This document shows, piece after piece, positions 51,173-59,850 of a DNA stretch of 64,000 nt. Positions within the stretch are counted from its first letter, which is position 1. The number at the start of each line of letters is the position of its first letter. The stretch spans positions 19,248-83,247 of the forward strand of contig JAYKJB010000038.1 in NCBI GenBank assembly GCA_035285325.1. The letters run 5' to 3'. The notes beneath the pieces were generated by a model. That model worked only from the letters and a program-made list of their open reading frames with translations, was not told the DNA's origin and searched no databases. Made by a program: the position numbers and the translations under genes. This DNA is from Candidatus Sericytochromatia bacterium (GTDB lineage Bacteria > Cyanobacteriota > Sericytochromatia > S15B-MN24 > JAQBPE01).

Positions 51173-51176
51173 AGCA

Positions 51177-52928
51177 TTACCTCTCGGAATGGGGCCCGCT
51201 GCCGGTCGCCCGCCTGGGCCCAGCACTGTCTTTGTGGCGTTTGGCCTGCGCGATCAGGGCCTCCGCGTGCTGCAGAGCCGCTGGATGTGGTGACCCGCTC
51301 GACAGGGCCGCCAGCTCCCGGATGCGTCCAGCCTCATCGAGGGGGGTGGCTTCGACCCGGGTCTGAACGTCATCGTCCCGTTTTTCCAGGTGGATGTGGT
51401 GGTCCGCCATCGCCGCCACCGTCGGTAGGTGGGTGATACACAGAACCTGATGGGAGCGGGACAGGTCGGCCAGACGTTCCGCCACCGCCAGCGCCGCCTT
51501 GCCGCTGATGCCGGTATCTACCTCGTCAAAGACCAGCACGGGGACGCGATCCAGCCCTGCCAGCACCGTTTCCATGGCCAGCATCACGCGGGCCATTTCG
51601 CCGCCGGAGGCACTTTTTGCCAATGGGCGAGGGGATTCTCCGGAGTTCAAGCTGATCAGGAATTCGATCTGCTCGGCGCCATCTGCACGCCAGCCCGCCG
51701 GCCCCTCGTTCGGCGTGAGCTGGACGACCAGCTTGGCCCGTGGCAATTCCAGCTCTCTCAATTCCTGCCCCAGTGCCTCCTCCAGCACGCTGGCTGCTTC
51801 CCTACGACCAGCCGTCAGGGCGTCGCAAGCGGCCACCAGGTCGGCCTGTGACGCTCTGACCGCCTCGCTCAGCTCCGCCAGACGCGTGTCAGCACTTTCC
51901 TGGTTTGCCAGGTTCTCTCTCAGGCGGCCCGCGTGAGCGAGCACCTCGCTGAGACCCGGGCCGTATTTTCGGCTCAGGTTGCCCAGGGTATCCAGGCGTT
52001 GTTCCACTTCCCGCAATCGTTCCGGATCCGCTTCCAGACCTTCCAGGTGCTGACGCAGGCCGGTGGCCACTTCTTTGAGGGAAGCCTGGATTTCAGCCAG
52101 GGAGGCGCAGGCTTCCTCGAGCGCTGGGTCATGACCGCTTTGTTCGCTCAGTGATTGCACGTACCGTGCGATCTGATCAAAGGCCGAGGGTTCCTGCTCG
52201 CCTGCATATAGGCCCTGGTAAGCCGATTCCGTCACGCGGCGGAGGTCGGTCGCGTGCACCAGGCGCAGACGCTCGGTCTTCAGGGCATCCTCCTCGTGAG
52301 CATCGAGCACGGCGGCTGCTTCGATCTCGCGCAGTTGATAGCGCCAGAAATCGCCTTGTTGCTCCCGGGTCTGGCTGGTCTGACGCAGCTCTTTCAGGCG
52401 GGTTCTCAGGCCCGTCCAGCGCGCGTGGGCCTCTCGGACCGCCTGCCTCTGCGGCAGCAGTCGACCATATCGGTCCAGTAGCTCCCGCTGGAAAGCGGGA
52501 ACCATCAAGCGCTGGTGCTCGTGCTGGGAAACGACATCAACCATCAGCGCCCCGATCTGCCTCAGGACCGTCTGGGTGACCAGCTGGCCGTCGATCCGAC
52601 AGCGACTCCCCCTGGGGGTGATTTCCCGGCTCAGGGTCAGCTCGTTCTCGACCGCCGTTTCCAGCCCCTCGGCTTGAAGGCTCTCATCCAGGGCCACGGG
52701 CCAGGCGCCATCCGATGGACTCACGAAGGTGGCCTCGATGGTGGCGCGTGAGGCCCCGCGCCGGATCATGTCCAGCGTGACTCGGCCTCCCAACGCGGCC
52801 GCCAGAGCCTCGATCAGAACCGATTTGCCCGCACCGGTTTCGCCCGTGAGCAAGCACATCCCCGCGCTGAAGTCGAGCGTCAAGTCGTCCATCAGAACGA
52901 AGTTCTTGATCGAGAGTGTTCGGAGCAT
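51177..52928 (-). CDS. recN: DNA repair protein RecN
   Basis: A 583-residue SMC-like ATPase that acts at double-strand breaks. N-terminal half: RTLSIKNFVLMDDLTLDFSAGM, Walker A GETGAGKSVLIEAL. A long coiled-coil middle (about 180-380) is followed by the ABC signature region (LAKSASGGEMARVMLAME) and Walker B (VLVFDEVDTGISGKAAL). ATG 52928 agrees with the family's N-terminus; AAGGG lies nine bases upstream. It is the head of the minus-strand recN-dgt-dnaG-rpoD run. It ends before the hypothetical gene by five bases. Confidence 0.94.
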   Translation of the reverse strand: MLRTLSIKNFVLMDDLTLDFSAGMCLLTGETGAGKSVLIEALAAALGGRVTLDMIRRGASRATIEATFVSPSDGAWPVALDESLQAEGLETAVENELTLSREITPRGSRCRIDGQLVTQTVLRQIGALMVDVVSQHEHQRLMVPAFQRELLDRYGRLLPQRQAVREAHARWTGLRTRLKELRQTSQTREQQGDFWRYQLREIEAAAVLDAHEEDALKTERLRLVHATDLRRVTESAYQGLYAGEQEPSAFDQIARYVQSLSEQSGHDPALEEACASLAEIQASLKEVATGLRQHLEGLEADPERLREVEQRLDTLGNLSRKYGPGLSEVLAHAGRLRENLANQESADTRLAELSEAVRASQADLVAACDALTAGRREAASVLEEALGQELRELELPRAKLVVQLTPNEGPAGWRADGAEQIEFLISLNSGESPRPLAKSASGGEMARVMLAMETVLAGLDRVPVLVFDEVDTGISGKAALAVAERLADLSRSHQVLCITHLPTVAAMADHHIHLEKRDDDVQTRVEATPLDEAGRIRELAALSSGSPHPAALQHAEALIAQAKRHKDSAGPRRATGSGPHSER

Positions 52929-53040
52929 GCGCGACCCTTGCCTCGCGTGCCGCACGCACGGATGTTCAGCCGATTCCATCGCCTGTCCTGACGATATCAC
53001 ACGCCCGGATGGCGTGGTAGCGGCATGAAAATCTTGGACC

Positions 53041-53057
53041 GCACGTCCCTGACGTGC
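53041..53057. promoter_or_regulatory. GACGTGC inverted repeat
   Basis: GCACGTC (53041-53047), CCT, GACGTGC (53051-53057) is a perfect 7-bp inverted repeat, extendable with a two-base bulge to 53038-53062. It lies in the divergent gap between recN and the HTH gene and may be an operator for either. Confidence 0.4.
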
Positions 53058-53142
53058 GCGGTTGCGTGGTAAGATCGGGATCATTCTTGCATCAAGGGGC
53101 CCAGCCGGTGGCTTTTTGTGGCGGTGCTCAGGGCAATCGGGG

Positions 53143-53901
53143 ATGGAGCCGATCGTTGTGACCGATGTCTGTCAACTGTTGAGAGAAACGCGCCTCAGCA
53201 AGGGCCTCACGCTGGACGAGGTGGCTCAGCGCACGTACATCAAGTTGCATTACCTGGAGGCCCTGGAAGAGGGTCGGATGGACCGTCTGCCAGCGATGGT
53301 GCACACCTACGGCTACATCCGACAGTACGCCAAGTTGCTCGGCCTGGACGGCGGTGCCTTGGTGGCGCAATTTCAGCAATTCGAGAAGGCCGCCGAAGCT
53401 CCGCGAAGCGACAGGCCAGGCCTGCCGGAAACGGTCGCCGACGGGCTGGCGTTCTTGCGCCCCCTGAAGCCCACCGCCGCCGAGGGCGAGTTACCCTCCG
53501 GCGGCAGCGAGAGCCCTCCGATGCTGGACTTTCCCGCCTTGACCAACCCGAGTGCCTCGACGCGCCAACTGCGTGCCGCCTCGGCGCCCGTTCAGGACTC
53601 CTTTCCTGCGCCCACGCTCCCGGCGCCCCTCCTGGCCAAGATGCCCGGCGACGTGCCGAGCGCGACCTCTTCCCCGACGCTCGATCTGATGGAAGCGCGG
53701 GCCCAGGCCCAGCAGATCGTGCTGGCTGCGGAACGGGAGGCGCGCCAGCTGGTGCGCGGAGCCGAGGGGTACGCTGACGAGGTGCTGGGGCAGCTTGAGG
53801 CCGAGGTGGGGTCAGTGCTTCAGATCATCCAAAACGGCCGAAACTTTCTCGCCGCTCGCCGTCGCCAGGCGCCCGTGGGGCATGAGCGGGGATTGCGGTG
53901 A
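53143..53901 (+). CDS. RodZ-type HTH protein with DivIVA-like coil
   Basis: A 252-residue cytoplasmic protein without a membrane segment. An HTH_25 domain (about 8-75; CQLLRETRLSKGLTLDEVAQRTYIKLHYLEALEEG, YIRQYAKLLGLD) like that of RodZ is followed by a Pro/Ser-rich linker and a C-terminal coil (about 195-250; LMEARAQAQQIVLAAEREARQLVRGAEGYADEVLGQLEAEV) whose Ala/Glu/Arg spacing resembles DivIVA or the F0 b-subunit. The combination is unusual. ATG 53143; a TAAGAT hexamer at 53070-53075 may be its -10. Confidence 0.75.
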   Translation: MEPIVVTDVCQLLRETRLSKGLTLDEVAQRTYIKLHYLEALEEGRMDRLPAMVHTYGYIRQYAKLLGLDGGALVAQFQQFEKAAEAPRSDRPGLPETVADGLAFLRPLKPTAAEGELPSGGSESPPMLDFPALTNPSASTRQLRAASAPVQDSFPAPTLPAPLLAKMPGDVPSATSSPTLDLMEARAQAQQIVLAAEREARQLVRGAEGYADEVLGQLEAEVGSVLQIIQNGRNFLAARRRQAPVGHERGLR

Positions 53902-53987
53902 TCCACGTGCCGAGAAGCCTGATGGGCGAGGCTGGTCTGCCTCGTGGCCTGGCTGGTATGGCTTGCGTGATGACAGGAGTCTGATTC

Positions 53988-54611
53988 GTGTTTCGCTTGA
54001 TTCCGCGGGAAGAGAGTTTCTTCGACTTGCTCGAGGCGTCTTCTCGGAATGTCCTGGCCGGCGCCCGGTTGCTGCGTGACCTGGCCGAAGATTACCGAGA
54101 TGTGCCCGGTCGCTTCCAGAAGCTCACCGACGCGGAGCACGTGGGGGACAAGGTCACCCACCAGATTCTCGAAAAGCTGAACAAGACCTTTGTCACGCCG
54201 CTCGACCGCGAGGACATTCACGCCCTGACCATCGACCTGGACAACATCATCGATTCCACCGAACTGGTGGCGGATCGGCTGCTGTTGTATCGGATTGATC
54301 GACCGACTGACCTGCTGATCACGATGGTGCGCCTGCTTGAGCGTTGCTGCGAGCAGATTGACCAGGCGGTCCCGTTGCTGCGAAACCCTCGTCGGCATCG
54401 TGAAATCCTGCCGCACGTGGTCGAGATCAACCGCCTGGAAAATGAAGCCGACAAGCTGAACCGCGCCGCCCTCAGTGCGCTGTTTGACCAGCCACGGGAT
54501 GTCTTGCACGTGATCAAGTGGAAAGAGGTTTACGACACCATCGAGTCGGCGATTGATATGACCGAGGACGTGGCCGGTCGCCTCCACGGAATCGTGTTGA
54601 AGAATGCCTGA
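53988..54611 (+). CDS. DUF47/PhoU-like phosphate transport regulator
   Basis: A 207-residue helical protein of the DUF47 family (PhoU-like, paired with Pit). Family segments are RLIPREESFFDLLEASSRNVLAGARLL, THQILEKLNKTFVTPLDREDIHAL and MTEDVAGRLHGIVLKNA, and the conserved ExxxD metal-binding pattern recurs (DLDNIID, LENEADKLN). It is likely a regulator of the phosphate transporter encoded just downstream; the two overlap by 8 bases. GTG 53988 with AGGAG eight bases upstream. Confidence 0.92.
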   Translation: MFRLIPREESFFDLLEASSRNVLAGARLLRDLAEDYRDVPGRFQKLTDAEHVGDKVTHQILEKLNKTFVTPLDREDIHALTIDLDNIIDSTELVADRLLLYRIDRPTDLLITMVRLLERCCEQIDQAVPLLRNPRRHREILPHVVEINRLENEADKLNRAALSALFDQPRDVLHVIKWKEVYDTIESAIDMTEDVAGRLHGIVLKNA

Positions 54612-55629
54612 ACTGCTTTTGCTGATCGCCTTCGTCGTGTTTCTGGCGTTGGTGTTCGACTTCATCAATGGCTTTCACGACACGGCCAATGCCATTGCGG
54701 CCAGTGTCTCCACCGGCGTTCTGACGCCCCGGCGTGCGATCCTGATGGCGGCCGTGCTCAACTTCCTGGGCGCCCTGGCCGGAACCGAGGTGGCCAAAAC
54801 GATCGGCAAGGGCATCATCGACACCAAGATCATCGAGTCGGGAGCCGTTTCCGGTCAGTGGGTCGTGGTGGCGGCGCTGGTTTCGGCCATCACCTGGAAC
54901 TTGTTGACCTGGTGGTGGGGCCTGCCGAGTTCGTCTTCGCACGCCATCATCGGCGGCCTGATCGGCTCAGCCGTGGCCGGGTTTGGTTGGGCCAAGCTGC
55001 ACTGGCTCGGCGTCGAGCGTATCTTCGTGTTTTTGGTGCTGTCCCCGCTGATCGGGGGGCTGGTGGCGTTCAGTATCATGCTGCTCCTGATGTGGGTGTT
55101 TCGCTCGGCCCTTCCCAGCACGGTGACGAACATGTTCCGGCCCCTGCAGATTCTGGCGGCCGGTTTCATGTCGTTCAGCCACGGCACCAACGATGCTCAG
55201 AAGGCGATGGGCATCATCACGCTCGCCCTGTTTTCAGGGGGCCTGCTGGACCCCGCGCGCGGATTCGAGGTGCCGATGTGGGTGAAGTTGGCGGCTGCCA
55301 GCGCGATGGCACTTGGAACCAGTGCCGGCGGCTGGAAAATCATCAAGACGATGGGGACCCGGATCGTGAAGCTGCAGCCCATCAACGGATTCGCCTCCGA
55401 CACTGCCGCGGCCCTCACGATCACGACAGCCTCCCAATTCGGTTTGCCCGTCTCGACCACGCACGTGGTTTCGGGGGCCATCATGGGCGTGGGGGCGACC
55501 AAGCGCGTCTCCGCCGTCCGATGGGGCGTCGCGGGCAACATGGTGTTGGCTTGGGTGTTCACCATTCCCATCACCTCCAGCTTGGCGGCTTTCATCTACT
55601 GGGTACTGCGCTGGGCTTTGAAGTTCTAG
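54604..55629 (+). CDS. inorganic phosphate transporter (PiT family)
   Basis: A 341-residue integral membrane protein importing inorganic phosphate (with cation or proton). The two PiT signatures are FINGFHDTANAIAASVSTGVLTPR and, in the second half, FMSFSHGTNDAQKAMGIITLAL; about ten transmembrane helices. The pair GGWKIIKTMGTRIVKLQP and SVPVSTTHVVSGAIMG (here SQFGLPVSTTHVV) is also typical. It begins within the DUF47 gene and belongs to the same operon. Confidence 0.95.
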   Translation: MPELLLLIAFVVFLALVFDFINGFHDTANAIAASVSTGVLTPRRAILMAAVLNFLGALAGTEVAKTIGKGIIDTKIIESGAVSGQWVVVAALVSAITWNLLTWWWGLPSSSSHAIIGGLIGSAVAGFGWAKLHWLGVERIFVFLVLSPLIGGLVAFSIMLLLMWVFRSALPSTVTNMFRPLQILAAGFMSFSHGTNDAQKAMGIITLALFSGGLLDPARGFEVPMWVKLAAASAMALGTSAGGWKIIKTMGTRIVKLQPINGFASDTAAALTITTASQFGLPVSTTHVVSGAIMGVGATKRVSAVRWGVAGNMVLAWVFTIPITSSLAAFIYWVLRWALKF

Positions 55630-55641
55630 GCCGGCCATTCG

Positions 55642-56625
55642 ATGGAGATGCAGGTCGTTTTTCTGGGGACCTCGGGGGCCGTACCGACGCCTGAACGCGG
55701 CTTGACCGCCACGCTGCTGAAGCGCGGCGGTGAGCGGGTGCTGGTGGATTGTGGCGAAGGCACGCAGCGTCAGTTGATGCGCGCCGGCGTGGGCATCAAC
55801 CAGATCGGCGTGATCCTGCTGACGCATTTTCATGCCGATCACTACCTGGGTTTGCCGGGGATGCTCAAGACCTGGGAACTCTGGGGACGTCAGGAACCCG
55901 TCGCCATCTATGGCCCCAAGGGGTTGACCAGCATGGTGACCATGTTTCGACGAATCGTCGGAAGCACGACCTTCGAGGTCAGCTACCATCAGGTCGAGGC
56001 TGGCCATCGCTTCGAGCGAGACGACTGGGTGATCACCGCGATCGCGACCGATCATCGCGTGGCCTCCCTGGGATGGTCGTTCGTGGAACCCGCTCGTCCG
56101 GGGCGTTTCGATGCGGCGCGCGCCGAGGCCCTGGGGCTGAAACCGGGCCCGGATTTCGGGGCCTTGCAGCGGGGGGAGACCGTCGAAGGTTCCCAAGGTC
56201 CCGTGTCTCCGGCTCAGGTGCTGGGCCCCTCACGGTCGGGGCGGCGGGTGGTGGTGACAGGCGATACCCGGCCGTGTCAGGCGGTCGCGGAAGCGTCTCA
56301 GGATGCCGATCTGCTGGTCCACGATGCCACCTTCGCCGAGGAGGCGGCCGACCGGGCCCGAGAGACCTACCACTCGACGGCGGCGGAGGCCGCCCGGCTT
56401 GCGCTTGAGGCTCGGGTCAAGATGCTGGCACTCACCCACATCAGCTTTCGCCACGCGGCTCGCGACCTGCTGGCAGAGGCCCACGCCATTCAACCTGGTG
56501 TCATTCTCCCCCACGACCTTGACCGGGTCGAACTGCCGTTTCCGGAGCGAGGGGGCCCAGTCTGGGTCGATCACCGCCAGGAACGTGCGCAACAGCGCTT
56601 GGCCCGACGTCAAGGCGTTTCCTGA
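55642..56625 (+). CDS. rnz: ribonuclease Z
   Basis: A metallo-beta-lactamase-fold endonuclease that removes 3' trailers of tRNA precursors. The 327-residue protein has the RNase Z N-terminus (MQVVFLGTSGAVPTPERG), DCGEGTQRQLMRAG, and the HxHxDH motif HFHADHYLG, with further ligands in GDTRP and the C-terminal THISFRH. It starts at ATG 55642 (ATG 55648 possible), 13 bases after the phosphate transporter. tRNA-Ile(CAU) in this window has no encoded CCA, so processing by RNase Z would be needed there. Confidence 0.94.
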   Translation: MEMQVVFLGTSGAVPTPERGLTATLLKRGGERVLVDCGEGTQRQLMRAGVGINQIGVILLTHFHADHYLGLPGMLKTWELWGRQEPVAIYGPKGLTSMVTMFRRIVGSTTFEVSYHQVEAGHRFERDDWVITAIATDHRVASLGWSFVEPARPGRFDAARAEALGLKPGPDFGALQRGETVEGSQGPVSPAQVLGPSRSGRRVVVTGDTRPCQAVAEASQDADLLVHDATFAEEAADRARETYHSTAAEAARLALEARVKMLALTHISFRHAARDLLAEAHAIQPGVILPHDLDRVELPFPERGGPVWVDHRQERAQQRLARRQGVS

Positions 56626-56748
56626 TCCCGCGGTTCTCGGAGCCTGACAGCCCGGACGCTGCCTGTTCGCCCTGTGCGCGCGTCGAGCACCGACGCGTGG
56701 GGTATGAACCCAGAACCCCTTCGGTGACTCACCCGGTCGAGGTGCTGC

Positions 56749-57990
56749 TTGGAAACCTGTACCTATCACGCCAAATCCCGGGCTGTCGGGACTTGCACCG
56801 CCTGTCGGAAGCCGGTATGTGCCACATGTCGCGACGAAGGCGAGCGCGGACGGTGCATGAATTGTTGTGCCGGGAGCCTGCGCCCGACGGTCACGCCTGC
56901 CGTGGCCCCAGCGGACCCCGAGCGAGAAACGCCGCTTTCAGAGCCGTCACCGGCCAGCGTGGCCAAGGATGTGTCCTGGGCTGAGCGATTGACGCCGGCA
57001 GTGCCGCGTCCGCCTCAGGCCCCGCTCAGAAAGACTCAGGGAGCGGCCGCTGGGCCGTTGCAAGCGGGCGGGCAAGCGGCCGGGGCAGCCCTGAGCGCTT
57101 CCGCCGGTGACTCCCCCGACGCGTCGGGGGGCCCTCAGGGAAAGGGGCCGGGGCGGCCTCGCCCTGCCGCGGAAAAAACCGTCTCCGCCCCTCGTGCCGG
57201 CGTGGTCTACTGTCGAAACCATCAGGATATTCGTGCGGCCACCGCTTGCAGCCTGTGTCGGCGCCCGTTTTGTCCGGCCTGCTTGAATACCAGGGGCGTT
57301 TGTGGGGCTTGTACGCAGCAAGCGCTGGAGCGCGAGCCGCAGCTTCACTCGCTCGAGCACGCGCCGCGTCCTTTGCCCGGCGGCAGGCAGGCGTGGGGGC
57401 GGTTGATCCTGGGGGCCTGCGTGTTGCTGGGGGGAAGTTGGGGAATCTACCGGATGGCGCACCCCTCCCAGGCGACTCGCCCGGCGGCCACGCGCGCGCC
57501 CGCCAGCTACAAGATGTCCGAGCTGACCCCTGCGGAGCGAAAGCTGCTGCAAGATTTGCAACGGGAGCGTCGTGTGGTCAAGCCGAGAAACGAGGCCCCG
57601 GCGCCACGCTTGGCCGTTGAAATCCCCTCGTCATACGGCGCTGGCGCCAGGCCGCGCGTGCTGGCGCACGCGCCAGGGGACGAAGCAGCGGCGCAGGACC
57701 CCCCACCGCCTGTCGTGCCTGCGCAGCCGACGGAAGTCCGGGCCTTCACGCCCGCGGATGGGGCCATCGTGGGCGGTCAGGTGGTGATCCGGGCGGCCAT
57801 CGCGGGGAATCCCACGCGTGTCGTTTGCCAGCTCGACGGTCAGACGCTGGGGGTCACGTCCGGTCCCGCGCCGGTGTTTCCCTGCAACTCGCGGGCCTGG
57901 CGAAACGGGCCGCACCAGGTCGTGCTCAGTGCCTCCGGACCGGGCGGGGCAACCCAGGTGCAGTTTACCCTCAACGTGATGAATCGCTAG
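56749..57990 (+). CDS. membrane protein with two B-box-like zinc fingers
   Basis: A 413-residue protein, not assigned to a known family. Two similar zinc-finger modules are present: the first at residues about 3-40 (CTYHAKSRAVGTCTACRKPVCATCRD...CMNCC) and the second at about 155-190 (CRNHQDIRAATACSLCRRPFCPACLN...CGAC). Both use CxxH, CxxC pairs as in B-box or DUF-type zinc domains. They are separated by a low-complexity linker. One membrane helix (about 210-230) is followed by a Pro/Ala-rich stretch and an extracytoplasmic beta domain (AFTPADGAIVGGQVVIRAAI) of Ig-like appearance. The start is TTG 56749, with GAGGTG upstream. The gene may belong to the rnz operon. Confidence 0.75.
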   Translation: METCTYHAKSRAVGTCTACRKPVCATCRDEGERGRCMNCCAGSLRPTVTPAVAPADPERETPLSEPSPASVAKDVSWAERLTPAVPRPPQAPLRKTQGAAAGPLQAGGQAAGAALSASAGDSPDASGGPQGKGPGRPRPAAEKTVSAPRAGVVYCRNHQDIRAATACSLCRRPFCPACLNTRGVCGACTQQALEREPQLHSLEHAPRPLPGGRQAWGRLILGACVLLGGSWGIYRMAHPSQATRPAATRAPASYKMSELTPAERKLLQDLQRERRVVKPRNEAPAPRLAVEIPSSYGAGARPRVLAHAPGDEAAAQDPPPPVVPAQPTEVRAFTPADGAIVGGQVVIRAAIAGNPTRVVCQLDGQTLGVTSGPAPVFPCNSRAWRNGPHQVVLSASGPGGATQVQFTLNVMNR

Positions 57991-58014
57991 CCTGCTAGCC
58001 CTTGTTCAGCGCCA

Positions 58015-58755
58015 TCAGCGACGATTCGAGTATCCGCGTGAGAGCGGGCGTCGGGCCAGCAGAACCCAACGCTGCAAGCGCAATCCCAAGCCTGCGAGCA
58101 CCCCCACCCCGAACCCGCCAAGATGGGCGAACCAGGCCACGCCTCCGCTGGTTGCGGCGTGCTCGTTGGCCGAGCTGGCCATTCCTTGCCAGGATTGGGT
58201 CAGAAACCAGATGCCTAAAAAGATGAAGGCGGGGATTCTGACCGTGCGGATGAAGGGAAACAACAGGATCAGGGTCTTGATCCGGGCACCCGGGTGAAGC
58301 ACCAGATAGGCTCCCAGGATCCCGCTGATGGCGCCGCTCGCTCCGAGCAACGGCAGCGGGCTGTGAGGGGCAGACCACACGTGTGCGAGGCTGCCCGCCA
58401 AACCGGCTAACAGATAGAAACCCAGAAACCTGAGGGGGCGCATCTGGTCCTCGATGTTGTCGCCAAAGATATACAGAAACAGCATGTTGCCTCCAAAGTG
58501 CATCCATCCGCCGTGTAGGAACATGCAGGAGAATAGGGAGAGAAAGCTCCCCAGGCCTGGATAGTGACCGGATTGAACGGCGGCCACATCTGCCGTCAGG
58601 GCAGCCGGCGTGAGGGCAAACGTCTGCAGGAAGCCATCCCAGGCCTTTTCGGGGAGGGCCAGTTGATAGGCGAACACCAGGGCGTTCGCGGCGATCAGGC
58701 ACCACGTCAGCCAGGGCGTGCGGGTGTGCTCATTTTCATCGTGGAGTGGCAGCAT
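58015..58755 (-). CDS. rhomboid-family intramembrane serine protease
   Basis: A 246-residue polytopic membrane protease that cleaves other proteins within the bilayer. The catalytic Ser is in GASGAISGILGAYL, the catalytic His in FAHLGGFGVGVLAG, and GWMHFGGNMLFLYIFG has the usual oxyanion His/Asn; six transmembrane helices are visible. The C-terminus has an Arg-rich tail. ATG 58755. It lies alone on the minus strand between two plus-strand transcripts, its end facing the zinc-finger gene. Confidence 0.93.
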   Translation of the reverse strand: MLPLHDENEHTRTPWLTWCLIAANALVFAYQLALPEKAWDGFLQTFALTPAALTADVAAVQSGHYPGLGSFLSLFSCMFLHGGWMHFGGNMLFLYIFGDNIEDQMRPLRFLGFYLLAGLAGSLAHVWSAPHSPLPLLGASGAISGILGAYLVLHPGARIKTLILLFPFIRTVRIPAFIFLGIWFLTQSWQGMASSANEHAATSGGVAWFAHLGGFGVGVLAGLGLRLQRWVLLARRPLSRGYSNRR

Positions 58756-58841
58756 GAGGGCCCTTTCCTGATGGCGGCCGAAAGCACGGGGGATCCGGTA
58801 CCATCATGCGGGAAACCTGGAACCGAACGAAGGAGGTAGGG

Positions 58842-59837
58842 ATGGATGCCGTGAGTAATGTGCGGGACCTTGCGCACGTGGCGGAACTCTTGAAGGCCCA
58901 CGATCGCTACCTGATTGTGCCCCATACGGCGCCGGACCCCGACGCGTTCGGGTCGACGTGTGGCCTGGCCCGCCTGCTGACTCGGATGGGCAAGCAGGTG
59001 ACCCTGTTCTGCGATGAGCCTGTGCCGGAATCCTGCCGCTTTCTGACGCGCTGGTTCCCAGTGGTCGACCGCCCACCCACCGATGCGGCCGACTGGCGCC
59101 TGGTGTTCCTCGATGGTGGCGAACGGCACCGCCAGATTGCGTCTGTCCGCGAATGGCCTACATGGATGAACCTGGACCATCACCTCGACAATGGCCGCTT
59201 CGCCGAGTGGATCTACGTGGACACCGAGGCGGCGGCCACCTCCCTGATCGTGGCCCAGTTGCAGCCCCACCTCGATGTTCCGCTCGACGCGGAGACCGCG
59301 TCCTGTCTGTTCACGGGCATCCTGTTCGATACCCGGGGAGCCTTTGTGACGGATCGCTGTGATGGGGCGTTGTTTCGGACCGTGGCCAATCTGGTGGAAG
59401 CGGGCGCGCGCCCGGACCAGATCAATCGGGAACTTCACGAACAACTGAGCCGGACCGATCTTCAGGTCTTCGGCGAAGCCCTGACTGGCCTGCAGACAAG
59501 CCTCGGCGGACGGATCGTGTACGCGTGTCTGACTGCTGAGATGCTCAAGGGCGGCGAGGGCAGCGACCAGGCGGTGGAGCTGTTGACGCAACAACTCCCG
59601 CGCGTGCGGGGGGGAGAAGTTTACCTGCTGTTCAAGGAGTCCGAGGAAGGACGGATCAAGGTGAGCCTGCGTTCCAAGGGCAACGTGCCCGTCAACACGC
59701 TGGCCAAGCAGTTCGGCGGAGGGGGGCATCGTTACGCCTCCGGCGCACGCTTCGAGGCCACCATGGAGCAAGCCCTGGCGCGCTTGCTGCCCGCCTGCGA
59801 AGCCGCCGTTCAGGCCCACCTGGCCAGTTTGAGCTGA
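58842..59837 (+). CDS. DHH-family phosphoesterase (NrnA-like)
   Basis: A 331-residue cytoplasmic phosphoesterase. The N-terminal DHH domain has motifs HTAPDPDAFGS, VFLDGGERHRQ and NLDHHLDN (the DHH motif); the C-terminal DHHA1 domain ends FGGGGHRYASGARFE. The group includes NrnA, which degrades short RNA (nanoRNA) and 3'-phosphoadenosine 5'-phosphate, and c-di-AMP hydrolases. The Asp/Asn motifs are intact. ATG 58842 has AAGGAGG (58831-58837) just upstream. The next gene begins 14 bases on. Confidence 0.9.
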   Translation: MDAVSNVRDLAHVAELLKAHDRYLIVPHTAPDPDAFGSTCGLARLLTRMGKQVTLFCDEPVPESCRFLTRWFPVVDRPPTDAADWRLVFLDGGERHRQIASVREWPTWMNLDHHLDNGRFAEWIYVDTEAAATSLIVAQLQPHLDVPLDAETASCLFTGILFDTRGAFVTDRCDGALFRTVANLVEAGARPDQINRELHEQLSRTDLQVFGEALTGLQTSLGGRIVYACLTAEMLKGGEGSDQAVELLTQQLPRVRGGEVYLLFKESEEGRIKVSLRSKGNVPVNTLAKQFGGGGHRYASGARFEATMEQALARLLPACEAAVQAHLASLS

Positions 59838-59850
59838 GCGGGGTTGCGCC

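Noticed and set aside
52895..52910. AGAAC-gaa-GTTCT inside recN as a LexA site
   Set aside because: It lies within the coding region and the half-site spacing of 3 does not match known LexA boxes.
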